A DNA stretch of 7,107 nucleotides. Source: Bdellovibrio sp. (GTDB lineage Bacteria > Bdellovibrionota > UBA1018). The notes under the pieces were generated by a model. The model searched no databases. It was not told where the DNA came from and worked only from the letters and a program-made list of their open reading frames with translations. Position 1 is the stretch's first letter, and each line of letters begins with the position of its first letter. Positions 1 to 6,239 of this stretch are shown one piece after another. The position numbers and the translations under genes are program-made. The DNA lies in NCBI GenBank assembly GCA_016213345.1, contig JACRAO010000113.1, positions 1-7,107 on the forward strand, in the 5' to 3' direction.

Positions 1-356
1 AAAAGAGAGGGGTGAATATTAGTTACCCGATAATACCCTCGCTCTGAGTGCCATGCCCTTAAAAATAATGGAGACAAAACGCGCATATAACCAGCTAGCA
101 CAATAAAGTGAGGAGCGTGGATTTTTAAAAGTGCTAATATTTCTGACTCGTGCTCTTCGCGTGATTGCAATTTTTTAGGAATAACAAAACTAGGAATTTG
201 AAATTTTTTAGCCAACCCAATAACTTGAGCATCGGGTTGATCTGAAATCAGCGAAACTACTTTGGCGTCTAATTTCTTGGCGTTAATAGCCTCACAAATA
301 GCTTGAAAGTTACTACCCCTACCCGATGCAAAAACTGAGATTGCGGTTTTTTTCAT
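1..356 (-). CDS. purN: Phosphoribosylglycinamide formyltransferase (GAR transformylase), N-terminal part, cut by window edge
   Basis: PurN transfers a formyl group from 10-formyltetrahydrofolate to GAR, the third step of IMP synthesis, in the cytoplasm. I read 118 codons from an ATG at 356-354 to the left edge; the C-terminal part lies outside. Visible motifs are the phosphate-binding SGRGSN at residues 11-16, LAGYMR at 87-92, and NIHPSL at 113-118, whose N113 and H115 match E. coli catalytic N106 and H108. The third catalytic residue, the Asp, would be beyond the edge. About five extra residues lie between LSP and NIHP compared with E. coli PurN. The start is 7 nt after the purD stop with only a weak Shine-Dalgarno, which suggests translation coupled to purD as the last visible gene of a purF-purC-purD-purN operon. 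Identification is firm from the motifs and the neighbours. Confidence 0.95.
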   Translation of the reverse strand, partial: MKKTAISVFASGRGSNFQAICEAINAKKLDAKVVSLISDQPDAQVIGLAKKFQIPSFVIPKKLQSREEHESEILALLKIHAPHFIVLAGYMRVLSPLFLRAWHSERGYYRVTNIHPSL

Positions 357-363
357 ACTCTAG

Positions 364-1641
364 CTATTCACCAATATCCTTACGGAAATGCATTTTAGGA
401 AACTTAAGTTTCGTCAAAAAGTCATAAGCCTGTTGTCTTGCTTGTACTAAAGAACTACCAGTACCCAACGCTCCAAAAGCCCTTCCGCCCTTTGTTACAA
501 AAGTACTATTGCTATTTTGTTTTTGCACTCCTGAAAAAAAATAACTAGGAAAAGCAGACGATTGAATATATTCGTTCATACCTGAAATCCTGAGTCCGTG
601 CTCTGGCTTTTCCGGATAACCAGGCGCACAAGCCACTACGTAAACTGCATGGGTTTTAGAAAATGGAACAAGTGTGGGCATTGAACTCAAATCACCTTTT
701 GCGCAAGCCATGCACCATAAGAACAAATCACCTTCCATACGCGGAAGCAAAACCTGTGTTTCAGGATCTCCAAAACGAGAATTAAACTCCAATACCCAAA
801 ACTTTTTCGTTTCTGGCTGAAACATTAAACCAGCATACAGCAGCCCTCTAAACGGACAACCCCGATTTTCCAGCTCCCTGAGTGTTGGCAAAAAAACGTC
901 ATTCAAAACGCGTGTAGATAACTCTTGAGTTCCAGGCACCGGACTAAAAGAACCCATGCCACCAGTATTTAAACCCAAATTACCATCTAAAAGCCGTTTA
1001 TAATCTCGTGCTGGCTCTAAAAGTGATGCTCGTGTACCATCACAAAACGCCATCCACGAGATTTCTTCGCCTTCTAAAAATTCTTCGATCACGAGTTTTT
1101 TAGAAATAGGAAATAAATCCTTGGCAGCTTGCAATCCTTCCTGCAATGTCTGGCAAATCCGAACTCCCTTTCCGAAAGCCAAACCGTCTGCCTTAATAAC
1201 CAAATGCTGAGTTTTTCTAAAGCATAAATTTAAAAACTTTTCTGCTTCTTGCAGTACATCAAATATCCAAAACCGTGCGGTTGGCACGTTGGCCTTTTGC
1301 ATCACATCTTTTGCCCAGGCCTTACTTGCTTCGATTTGTGCTGCTTTTTTTTTAGGTCCAAAAGTTAAAATTCCACCACTTGACTCTAAAACATCTACTA
1401 TGCCATCTGCTAACGGATTATCAGGACCAATTACAGCTAAATCTACATTTTTAGATTTTGCAATTCTTGCTAAACTCACAAAATCTTTTGGATGCGAAGA
1501 AAACGGAACTCGTTCCCAAGCTGGCGCATAGCCGTCATTTCCTGGAGCCACTATGATATGTTTTACTTTTGGAGATTGAGACATTTTCCATGCTAGCGCA
1601 TGCTCCCTGCCTCCTCCGCCAACAATTAAGACAGTACTCAT
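364..1641 (-). CDS. purD: Phosphoribosylamine-glycine ligase (GAR synthetase)
   Basis: PurD joins phosphoribosylamine and glycine with ATP to give GAR, the second step of purine synthesis. At 425 residues it has the usual length for the family. It begins with the N-domain loop VGGGGREHALAW (residues 7-18) and APGNDG (32-37). The ATP-grasp part shows SKAWAKD (106-112), VIKADGLAFGKGV (148-160), VIEEFLEGEE (184-193), the signature NTGGMG (225-230) and the metal/ATP site EFNSRFGDPETQ (285-296). The C-domain ends with KGGRAFGALGTG and FRKDIGE. The ATG overlaps the purC stop as ATGA (1641-1638), and AGAGAGG at 1658-1652 lies 10 nt upstream, supporting this start and translational coupling. Small departures from consensus, such as GPDNPL for the usual GPEAPL, look conservative. 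The enzyme appears intact. Confidence 0.98.
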   Translation of the reverse strand: MSTVLIVGGGGREHALAWKMSQSPKVKHIIVAPGNDGYAPAWERVPFSSHPKDFVSLARIAKSKNVDLAVIGPDNPLADGIVDVLESSGGILTFGPKKKAAQIEASKAWAKDVMQKANVPTARFWIFDVLQEAEKFLNLCFRKTQHLVIKADGLAFGKGVRICQTLQEGLQAAKDLFPISKKLVIEEFLEGEEISWMAFCDGTRASLLEPARDYKRLLDGNLGLNTGGMGSFSPVPGTQELSTRVLNDVFLPTLRELENRGCPFRGLLYAGLMFQPETKKFWVLEFNSRFGDPETQVLLPRMEGDLFLWCMACAKGDLSSMPTLVPFSKTHAVYVVACAPGYPEKPEHGLRISGMNEYIQSSAFPSYFFSGVQKQNSNSTFVTKGGRAFGALGTGSSLVQARQQAYDFLTKLKFPKMHFRKDIGE

Positions 1642-2813
1642 TGAGCTTGCGCCTCTCTTAGTTTTTGCACCAACACGTCAAGTGTCCACACGTCTTGAAA
1701 CCAAGGTCTTTTCGTGAGTTCATTGGTCAAAACCTGATAAATCTGACTTGCTAGTTCTAACTTGTCATGAGGCAGTTCTGGCGGCTTGAGGCTGACAAGT
1801 TTTTTCCAATTGGCCTGACCTTGCTTGATTGCTTCTTGCTTTGCGATTTGTAAGTTCTGAAACCACTGAGTTTGTCTATAAAAAACTCTTAAAAATTCTT
1901 TTGAAAGCTGTGTACCGTCTTTTAAAATACGGAGCTCGTCAATACCAACCGCGTCTACTAACATTAGCTTTTGGTTTTGATCTGTGGCCCATTCCAATTT
2001 TCCATCCATGAGTTCTAAACCTAGGCTCAAAAATTCTTCTTTCAAGAAACCAGCAACCAGGCTAGTTTTTATAAAAATGTCCTTTAACTGTTTTATACTA
2101 AGCCCCGAAATAGCCAAAGCTTCGCTGAGCTGCAGGGGTCTGTCTTTAGATTCTAGTTTTGTAAAAAGTTCTAAAAAAGGAAAACTCCAATGTTCATTAG
2201 GTTTATAATTAGGAAATCCAGATTCCTCAAAAAAACATGGATTTTTATTTAACCTTTCTAACAAAGAACTCCCTTCAGGACAGCCGAAACGAAAAACGAC
2301 TTCAAGCGGAATAAGTTTAGGTTTTTTGGTTTCCTGCGTTTGTGAATAATCATACAACGTTCGCCCCAGCAAAACGCCATGTGTTGGTCTTTTGACTTCA
2401 ACAGATTCTACAATAACGGATCGTGTGGGAGTAATTAGTTTATCTAATAAAACACTTTTAGTGTTTTGTAAAACGCCTAGATAATGATTTCTTAAGCCCT
2501 TGGTTTTAAGAACACTTATTTCTTTTTTTAATTCTGGATTAAAAGGCGAATGTTCTATGAGCAGTTTTGCAGTTTGTGTTTGAAAAAACTTTTTCCAATT
2601 ACCTCGGATGTTTAGTTTCTCAAAAAACCAGGCAGCTAAAATAGCCAGGGCATGCCCTTTTTGGGGTATAGGATTTGGCATTTTTCCCCAATCAAAAACA
2701 CTGAAGTCATCAGTATATTCAAAAACAAAAGCTCTGGTGTTTTTAATTTTCAAAGGACCTAAAACATTTTTGACTGAACCCCGATATACAATGGGCGGTT
2801 TTAGGTTCTTCAT
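1638..2813 (-). CDS. purC: Diverged, long SAICAR synthetase
   Basis: Phosphoribosylaminoimidazole-succinocarboxamide synthase condenses CAIR with aspartate using ATP. This copy has 391 residues, against about 240 in B. subtilis and E. coli and about 300 in yeast. Recognisable but altered family motifs occur in the right order: YRGSVKN (10-16) for the YEGKAK-type start, FEYTDDFSVFDWGKMPNPIPQKG-like segment at 31-53 for the SDRxSAFD...IPxKG region, IPLEVVFRFGCPEGSSL (168-184) for PxEVVVRxxxxGS, ELMDGKLEWA (267-276) for the ADTKFEFG region, and LVDAVGIDELR (285-295) for the DEVxTPDSSR region. In the last, the usual Glu after Asp is Ala. Extra length lies mainly between residues 53 and 165 and between 185 and 265. 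It sits 3 nt after purF and overlaps purD by 4 nt, which supports the assignment. I recall similar long PurC proteins in Bdellovibrio-like bacteria but could not check this. Confidence 0.88.
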   Translation of the reverse strand: MKNLKPPIVYRGSVKNVLGPLKIKNTRAFVFEYTDDFSVFDWGKMPNPIPQKGHALAILAAWFFEKLNIRGNWKKFFQTQTAKLLIEHSPFNPELKKEISVLKTKGLRNHYLGVLQNTKSVLLDKLITPTRSVIVESVEVKRPTHGVLLGRTLYDYSQTQETKKPKLIPLEVVFRFGCPEGSSLLERLNKNPCFFEESGFPNYKPNEHWSFPFLELFTKLESKDRPLQLSEALAISGLSIKQLKDIFIKTSLVAGFLKEEFLSLGLELMDGKLEWATDQNQKLMLVDAVGIDELRILKDGTQLSKEFLRVFYRQTQWFQNLQIAKQEAIKQGQANWKKLVSLKPPELPHDKLELASQIYQVLTNELTKRPWFQDVWTLDVLVQKLREAQAQ

Positions 2814-2816
2814 ATT

Positions 2817-4304
2817 TTACTCAACTTTTTTCCTATCTTTTAGTCTTTGCTCAGCAAAGCGTTTTCCTAATGTAATATCAGTTGGGTATTTGCCGTCTAA
2901 ACAGGCAGTGCATGGATTTTGACCGCCCTTTTGAAATACACTGATGGCTTTTTTTAATCCTTCTAGATCTTGATATATAACTGCATCTGCTTCTAATTCT
3001 TGCTCTATATCTTTTAAACTCTTATGAGAAGCAATGAGCTCGTTTTCAGATGGGAAATCAATCCCATAAAAACATGGATGCTGAATAGGAGGGCAAGTAG
3101 ATAGAAAATAAACTTTTTTCGCTCCTGCTGCTCTGACAAGTTCAATAATTTTTTTAGATGTTGTTCCACGCACAATCGAATCGTCAACTAGTAAAACATT
3201 TTTTCCCTCAATTTCTGAACGAACTGGAGAAAGTTTTAGTTTTACAGCACTCTGGCGTTTTTCATGAGAATCTAAAATAAAAGTTCGCTTAATGTACCGG
3301 TTTTTAATTAAAACCTCACGATATGGGATTTTTAATTCTTCACTTAGTCGTATAGCTGCAATTCTCGAAGTCTCAGGCACAGGCACAATCATGTCAGCTT
3401 GGATTTCATTGGATTCGATTTTCTTTTTTACAATATTAGCCAGATTTTGACCGAGCTGAATTCGAGCACCGTAAACAGGAACGCCGTCTATAATAGACTC
3501 AGGCGAAGCAAAATAAACCCACTCAAACATACAAGGTCTAGGCGGTGCATTGGCATCTAATACCTTCGAATAAACTTTAAGCTCTTCATCAATAAAAATA
3601 ACTTCGCCGGGCCTAATATCTCTGACAATTTCATAGCCTAGAAAAGACAATGAAACACTTTCAGAAGAAATCATATAAGAAATATTATCAGATTCTCCAA
3701 AGCGTTTGCCTTTTCTTATGCCTAAAATAAGAGGGCGAATGCTGTGGGGATCTCTAAAAGCCCAAAGTCCTTGTTCAGCAACTAGGCCGACTATGCTGTA
3801 GCTGCCACTAATTTTTTGAAATACTTTGTCTGTGGCCTGACAAATCATCTCAAAATCTAGTTTATTATTTTTCTGTGCAAACTCCGCTAAATTTTCAGCA
3901 AATAAATTTAAAATAATTTCCGTATCTGAATGTGTGAGCAGATGGCGATGTAGTTTTACTTTCAATTCGTGGGTCAACTCTTCGCAGTTTATAATATTGC
4001 CGTTATGAACCATGCCAAGACCAAATGGGTAATTTAATAAAAATGGCTGGACATCCATTATGTCACCACGACCTACGGTACTGTAGCGGGTGTGACCAAT
4101 TGCGATATTGCCAGTTAAGGTTTTCATATTTTCGCGAGTAAAGACAGATTCGACCAAACCTAAATTCTTTACCCGATGAAATCCGTCAGAATCATGAGTT
4201 AAAATACCAGCCGCATCCTGCCCTCGATGCTGCAAGGTGGTAAGCCCAAGAAAGGCTTCCTGAGCGGCTTCTGATGATCCAATAATACCAACTACGCCAC
4301 ACAT
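2817..4304 (-). CDS. purF: Amidophosphoribosyltransferase, Fe-S cluster type
   Basis: PurF uses glutamine and PRPP to make phosphoribosylamine, the committed first step of purine synthesis. From the chosen start it has 495 residues, normal for the family. Residue 2 is the nucleophilic Cys (MCGVVGIIG), exposed when Met is removed. The glutaminase domain shows HTRYSTVG (71-78) and HNGN (100-103). The phosphoribosyltransferase domain shows the PRPP loop LLVDDSIVRGTT (371-382). Cysteines at 258 (PCMFEW), 411 (HPCFYGID), 465 and 468 (PCTAC) correspond to the B. subtilis [4Fe-4S] ligands, so an oxygen-sensitive Fe-S form is expected. The frame extends upstream to an ATG at 4313 (MPYMCGVV) and a GTG at 4322. 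Using these would need propeptide removal, as in B. subtilis. I chose ATG 4304 because it gives Cys directly, but no upstream site has a clear Shine-Dalgarno. It is first in the pur operon. Confidence 0.97.
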   Translation of the reverse strand: MCGVVGIIGSSEAAQEAFLGLTTLQHRGQDAAGILTHDSDGFHRVKNLGLVESVFTRENMKTLTGNIAIGHTRYSTVGRGDIMDVQPFLLNYPFGLGMVHNGNIINCEELTHELKVKLHRHLLTHSDTEIILNLFAENLAEFAQKNNKLDFEMICQATDKVFQKISGSYSIVGLVAEQGLWAFRDPHSIRPLILGIRKGKRFGESDNISYMISSESVSLSFLGYEIVRDIRPGEVIFIDEELKVYSKVLDANAPPRPCMFEWVYFASPESIIDGVPVYGARIQLGQNLANIVKKKIESNEIQADMIVPVPETSRIAAIRLSEELKIPYREVLIKNRYIKRTFILDSHEKRQSAVKLKLSPVRSEIEGKNVLLVDDSIVRGTTSKKIIELVRAAGAKKVYFLSTCPPIQHPCFYGIDFPSENELIASHKSLKDIEQELEADAVIYQDLEGLKKAISVFQKGGQNPCTACLDGKYPTDITLGKRFAEQRLKDRKKVE

Positions 4305-4362
4305 ATAGGGCATTCTTATCACACTTGGAACTGAGATAACAGAAGGAAACTAAAACAAGTAG

Positions 4363-4391
4363 TTGAAAGTATTAAAAACTATGACTAGACT
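4363..4391 (+). promoter_or_regulatory. Candidate sigma-70 promoter for the small FGKYAGK gene
   Basis: TTGAAA (4363-4368; 5 of 6 to consensus) is followed 17 nt later by TAGACT (4386-4391; 4 of 6). Transcription would start near 4398, just ahead of the GGGGGGAA ribosome site and the ATG at 4420. The -10 match is poor and AT-rich alternatives such as TATATT at 4391-4396 lie nearby with worse spacing, so this is only a candidate. Confidence 0.3.
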
Positions 4392-4402
4392 ATATTTTAT
4401 AC

Positions 4403-4410
4403 GGGGGGAA
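4403..4410 (+). promoter_or_regulatory. Ribosome binding site deciding the start of the small gene
   Basis: GGGGGGAA lies 9 nt before ATG 4420. It is the only purine-rich, Shine-Dalgarno-like run near the frame's possible starts, so it favours ATG 4420 over the TTG at 4363 and the ATG at 4381, which would place the candidate promoter inside the coding region. Confidence 0.6.
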
Positions 4411-4419
4411 TTGAAAGTT

Positions 4420-4644
4420 ATGAGCACAGCGCTCAGTCCAGTAACTGGAATTTTAGAAGAACACCAGGTAGTCATTGATTTTGGCAAATATGCGGGAAAA
4501 ACAATTAGCGAAGTATCAGAACTAGATCCTAGTTTTTATAAAAAATTAGCTACAGAAAAAGAAAATGGTATTTTTGCCATACGAAGACACAAAGATAAGA
4601 CATTTAGACTGTACATCAATCCACTTATGGAGATGGAGCAATAA
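4420..4644 (+). CDS. Small conserved-looking protein with FGKYAGK motif, function unknown
   Basis: A 74-residue soluble protein; I do not know its function. Its core, VIDFGKYAGKTISEV at about residues 18-32 followed by DPSFYKKLA, resembles the short FGKYKGK...D..YL module found in DUF3820 proteins and after some exonuclease domains, a family resemblance that I judge by eye only. The C-terminal half, GIFAIRRHKDKTFRLYINP, is rich in basic and aromatic residues and could be a small nucleic-acid- or protein-binding fold, but that is inference. There is no signal peptide or membrane segment. The start at ATG 4420 is set by the GGGGGGAA site; the frame is open back to a TTG at 4363. It is divergent from purF and convergent with dapF, and its stop is 1 nt from the dapF stop. 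Nothing links it to purine metabolism except position. Confidence 0.72.
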   Translation: MSTALSPVTGILEEHQVVIDFGKYAGKTISEVSELDPSFYKKLATEKENGIFAIRRHKDKTFRLYINPLMEMEQ

Positions 4645-4645
4645 T

Positions 4646-5584
4646 CTACGCCAAATCAATATTGATTCTCCCATTAAACACAAAACATGCCGGTCCCTCC
4701 ATAAAGACAGGCGCGCCTGGACCATCCCACTGAATAAAAAGTTCTCCACCTGGCAAATATACTTTTATTTTGCTAGTCAGGTCTGGCGTAACAAATTTTA
4801 ATGCCAAGGCTGTAACTACCGATGCACATGCACCCGTACCACAAGCCAGAGTTTCGCCAGCTCCACGCTCCCAAATACGGATAGAAATAGAAGTTTTTAG
4901 AGATTTTTTTCTAGCTCCGACTTCGACAAATTCGACATTAACTCCATCAGGGAACTTTCGATGTGTCTCAATAAGAGGACCCCATTTTGTTAAAGGTATT
5001 TTTTGTATGTTTTTTGTAAAAATCACACAGTGTGGATTTCCCATGCTGATTTCATAAAAAAGTAATTTTTTTTGATCATTCTTATGAACATTATTATGAT
5101 CATTCTTATGAACATTATTATGATCATTCTTATGATCAATAGAAATAATATTTTTAGAAGTTTTTTTATTTAACAAAAACTCAAAACCTCTGCCAAGCAC
5201 GGGCACTCCCATATTTACTCTCACATAATTATTATCTAAAATCCAAACTGTTATCAGGCCAGCTAAAGTTTCGATAATCCATTCTTTTTTTTGTGGATTT
5301 TGTTGTGAAAGAAAAAGTCCTACGGCTCTAATTCCGTTACCACACATCTGAGCCTGTGAGCCATCTTGATTAAAAACCTCCATTCTGGCATCTGCGTTTG
5401 GTGCGTGCGCCTTTTTTATCCATAAAAATTGATCAGCACCGACTCCAAATCGCCTGTGGCAAATTTTTTTTATAACATCAGAAGTTAATAATGATAATTC
5501 TGGTTGTTTGAAATCATTGACAACCACAAAGTCATTTCCTAGTCCGTGCATTTTTGTAAAAGAAATAATTTTAGAATTTGTCAT
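4646..5584 (-). CDS. dapF: Diaminopimelate epimerase with an in-frame repeat insertion
   Basis: DapF interconverts LL- and meso-diaminopimelate, the last epimerisation before lysine and the source of meso-DAP for peptidoglycan. All hallmarks are present: FTKMHGLGNDFVVVND (9-24), the first catalytic cysteine C81 in QMCGNG, GNPHCV (182-187), FPDGVNVEFV (211-220), and the second catalytic cysteine C248 in ERGAGETLACGTGACA. At 312 residues it is about 35 longer than the typical 270-280. Much of the excess is a hydrophilic insertion around residues 140-173 that contains two copies of the octapeptide HKNDHNNV and a partial third. It falls between conserved blocks, just before the second domain, so it is probably a tolerated surface loop. 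The ATG is 8 nt after the toxin stop and has no strong Shine-Dalgarno, which suggests co-transcription with the toxin-antitoxin genes. No separate promoter is evident. Confidence 0.97.
   Translation of the reverse strand: MTNSKIISFTKMHGLGNDFVVVNDFKQPELSLLTSDVIKKICHRRFGVGADQFLWIKKAHAPNADARMEVFNQDGSQAQMCGNGIRAVGLFLSQQNPQKKEWIIETLAGLITVWILDNNYVRVNMGVPVLGRGFEFLLNKKTSKNIISIDHKNDHNNVHKNDHNNVHKNDQKKLLFYEISMGNPHCVIFTKNIQKIPLTKWGPLIETHRKFPDGVNVEFVEVGARKKSLKTSISIRIWERGAGETLACGTGACASVVTALALKFVTPDLTSKIKVYLPGGELFIQWDGPGAPVFMEGPACFVFNGRINIDLA
5073..5135. repeat. 24-nt tandem repeat (2.6 copies) inside dapF
   Basis: Two identical 24-nt units (5073-5096 and 5097-5120) are followed by 15 identical bases of a third (5121-5135). 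The period is a multiple of three and encodes HKNDHNNV repeats, so dapF stays in frame. The units contain ATGATCAT palindromes, and TGATCAT/ATGATCA at 5121-5138 forms a 7-bp perfect inverted repeat with a 4-nt loop. It looks like a replication-slippage microsatellite-type expansion. Confidence 0.95.
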
Positions 5585-5592
5585 ATTTTACA

Positions 5593-5940
5593 TCACTCAA
5601 GTGATAAGGCGATTTTTAATCCTTGATCAACCTCGTATAGCGAGGATGAAGGTAGTAATCCAATTTTTTCATTAATTTTTGATCGATCTAGAGTAGTAAC
5701 TTGATGACAAAGCGCTACACTGAGCTGTTTTAATCCAGCAGTACCTCTAGCAAGCACAATAGCAGTAGGCCCTCGACGAGATTGTTTATTAGAAGCAGAA
5801 ACCGGGACTACTATGATTGAATGCCATTTGAAACTTTCATTGAAAACGTCATGAGAAACAATTATGACTGGCCTTTTGCCATACTGTTCAGAGCCTGAAC
5901 GAGGATTTAAATTTGCCCAGTAAATTTCACCTCGTTTCAT
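5593..5940 (-). CDS. MazF/PemK-family toxin, putative endoribonuclease
   Basis: A 115-residue protein of the MazF/PemK fold; family members cleave mRNA at short sequences and are neutralised by a partner antitoxin. Family marks are RGEIYWANLNP (3-13), GSEQYGKRPVIIVS (16-29), the strand VVPVSAS (44-50), and LCHQVTTLDRSKINEKIGLL (77-96), close to the usual LxxQIRTxDxxRL pattern. R23 matches catalytic R25 of B. subtilis MazF. The position of its T48 appears to hold Ser here (S48), a conservative change that keeps the hydroxyl. A strong Shine-Dalgarno, AAAGGA, lies 5 nt before the ATG. It follows the antitoxin by 11 nt and precedes dapF by 8 nt, the standard antitoxin-toxin order. The target sequence cannot be told from the protein. 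The gene looks intact. Confidence 0.93.
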   Translation of the reverse strand: MKRGEIYWANLNPRSGSEQYGKRPVIIVSHDVFNESFKWHSIIVVPVSASNKQSRRGPTAIVLARGTAGLKQLSVALCHQVTTLDRSKINEKIGLLPSSSLYEVDQGLKIALSLE

Positions 5941-5945
5941 TTAAT

Positions 5946-5951
5946 TCCTTT
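5946..5951 (-). promoter_or_regulatory. Strong ribosome binding site of the toxin gene
   Basis: On the minus strand AAAGGA lies 5 nt before the toxin ATG, directly after the antitoxin stop codon. It is the clearest Shine-Dalgarno in the window and contrasts with the antitoxin, which seems to have no leader at all. Confidence 0.75.
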
Positions 5952-6233
5952 TTATTCCTCTTTTATACCTTTTTCTTGTTTTATAATATGCTCTATCCCG
6001 GCAGCTTCAAGTTCTGGATCAAAATCATGGCGACTTCCAGCATTAGCGTTTACATATTCAATAAGTTTTTGGCGTATCGCTGCTTTTTTTCTCTCTTTTA
6101 GCCATGATCCGATCACATCGCGTACAATTTGGGTAGCTGGTTTTTTTAACACTTCTGCAACCTGGCGTAATTCAAGATAAATATTCTCATGCAAAGGGAT
6201 ATGAAAATTTTTGCTCTTTATAGCAGAACCCAT
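5952..6233 (-). CDS. Ribbon-helix-helix antitoxin of a MazEF-like pair
   Basis: A 93-residue protein encoded just upstream of the MazF-like toxin. Residues 8-50 fit a ribbon-helix-helix (MetJ/Arc/CopG-type) domain: a short strand KNFHIPL, helix NIYLELRQVAEVL, a turn KPATQ, and helix IVRDVIGSWLKERKK. This part would bind DNA as a dimer. The charged tail, about 51-93 (with HDFDPELEAAGIEHII), is the likely toxin-binding segment, by analogy with MazE-type antitoxins. The frame is open to an ATG at 6251, six codons earlier, but that ATG lies within the promoter spacer, upstream of the -10 box. I therefore start at ATG 6233, where the predicted transcript begins. The antitoxin alone or with toxin probably represses its own promoter through the inverted repeat at 6245-6263. 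The family assignment is by pattern; the exact subfamily is unknown. Confidence 0.85.
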   Translation of the reverse strand: MGSAIKSKNFHIPLHENIYLELRQVAEVLKKPATQIVRDVIGSWLKERKKAAIRQKLIEYVNANAGSRHDFDPELEAAGIEHIIKQEKGIKEE

Positions 6234-6239
6234 ACCATA

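Larger units (their letters stand above)
4305..4419. promoter_or_regulatory. Divergent intergenic region between purF and the small plus-strand gene
   Basis: This 115-nt AT-rich gap must hold the promoter of the purF-purC-purD-purN operon (minus strand) and that of the small gene (plus strand). On the minus strand I found no hexamer pair close to the sigma-70 consensus with proper spacing, no PurR-type palindrome and no room for a purine riboswitch with an expression platform. Control of the pur operon is therefore unresolved from sequence. A weak plus-strand promoter is listed separately. Confidence 0.5.

Noticed and set aside
2608..2922. Plus-strand open frame across the purC/purF junction
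   Set aside because: It is antisense to two strongly supported enzymes, and its hydrophobic Phe-rich sequence reflects Lys-rich codons of the other strand.
364..4304. Possible frameshift or pseudogene in the pur operon
   Set aside because: All three full-length frames are open with motifs in order and tight junctions (3-nt gap, ATGA overlap), so the genes look intact.
4305..4422. Purine riboswitch or PurR operator upstream of purF
   Set aside because: I could not find a conserved three-way-junction pattern, a terminator-like expression platform or a PurR-like palindrome in the 115-nt gap.
4654..4667. Perfect 14-bp palindrome AATCAATATTGATT near the dapF 3' end
   Set aside because: It is AT-rich, has no loop or T run, and lies in codons for the conserved-looking C terminus. 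It is unlikely to be a terminator and plausibly arises by chance.
5082..5114. Two TTATGAACA sequences (5082-5090, 5106-5114) that differ from the DnaA box TTATNCACA at one base
   Set aside because: They are simply two units of the in-frame tandem repeat inside dapF, not a cluster in an intergenic region, and there is no AT-rich unwinding element or dnaA/dnaN gene nearby.
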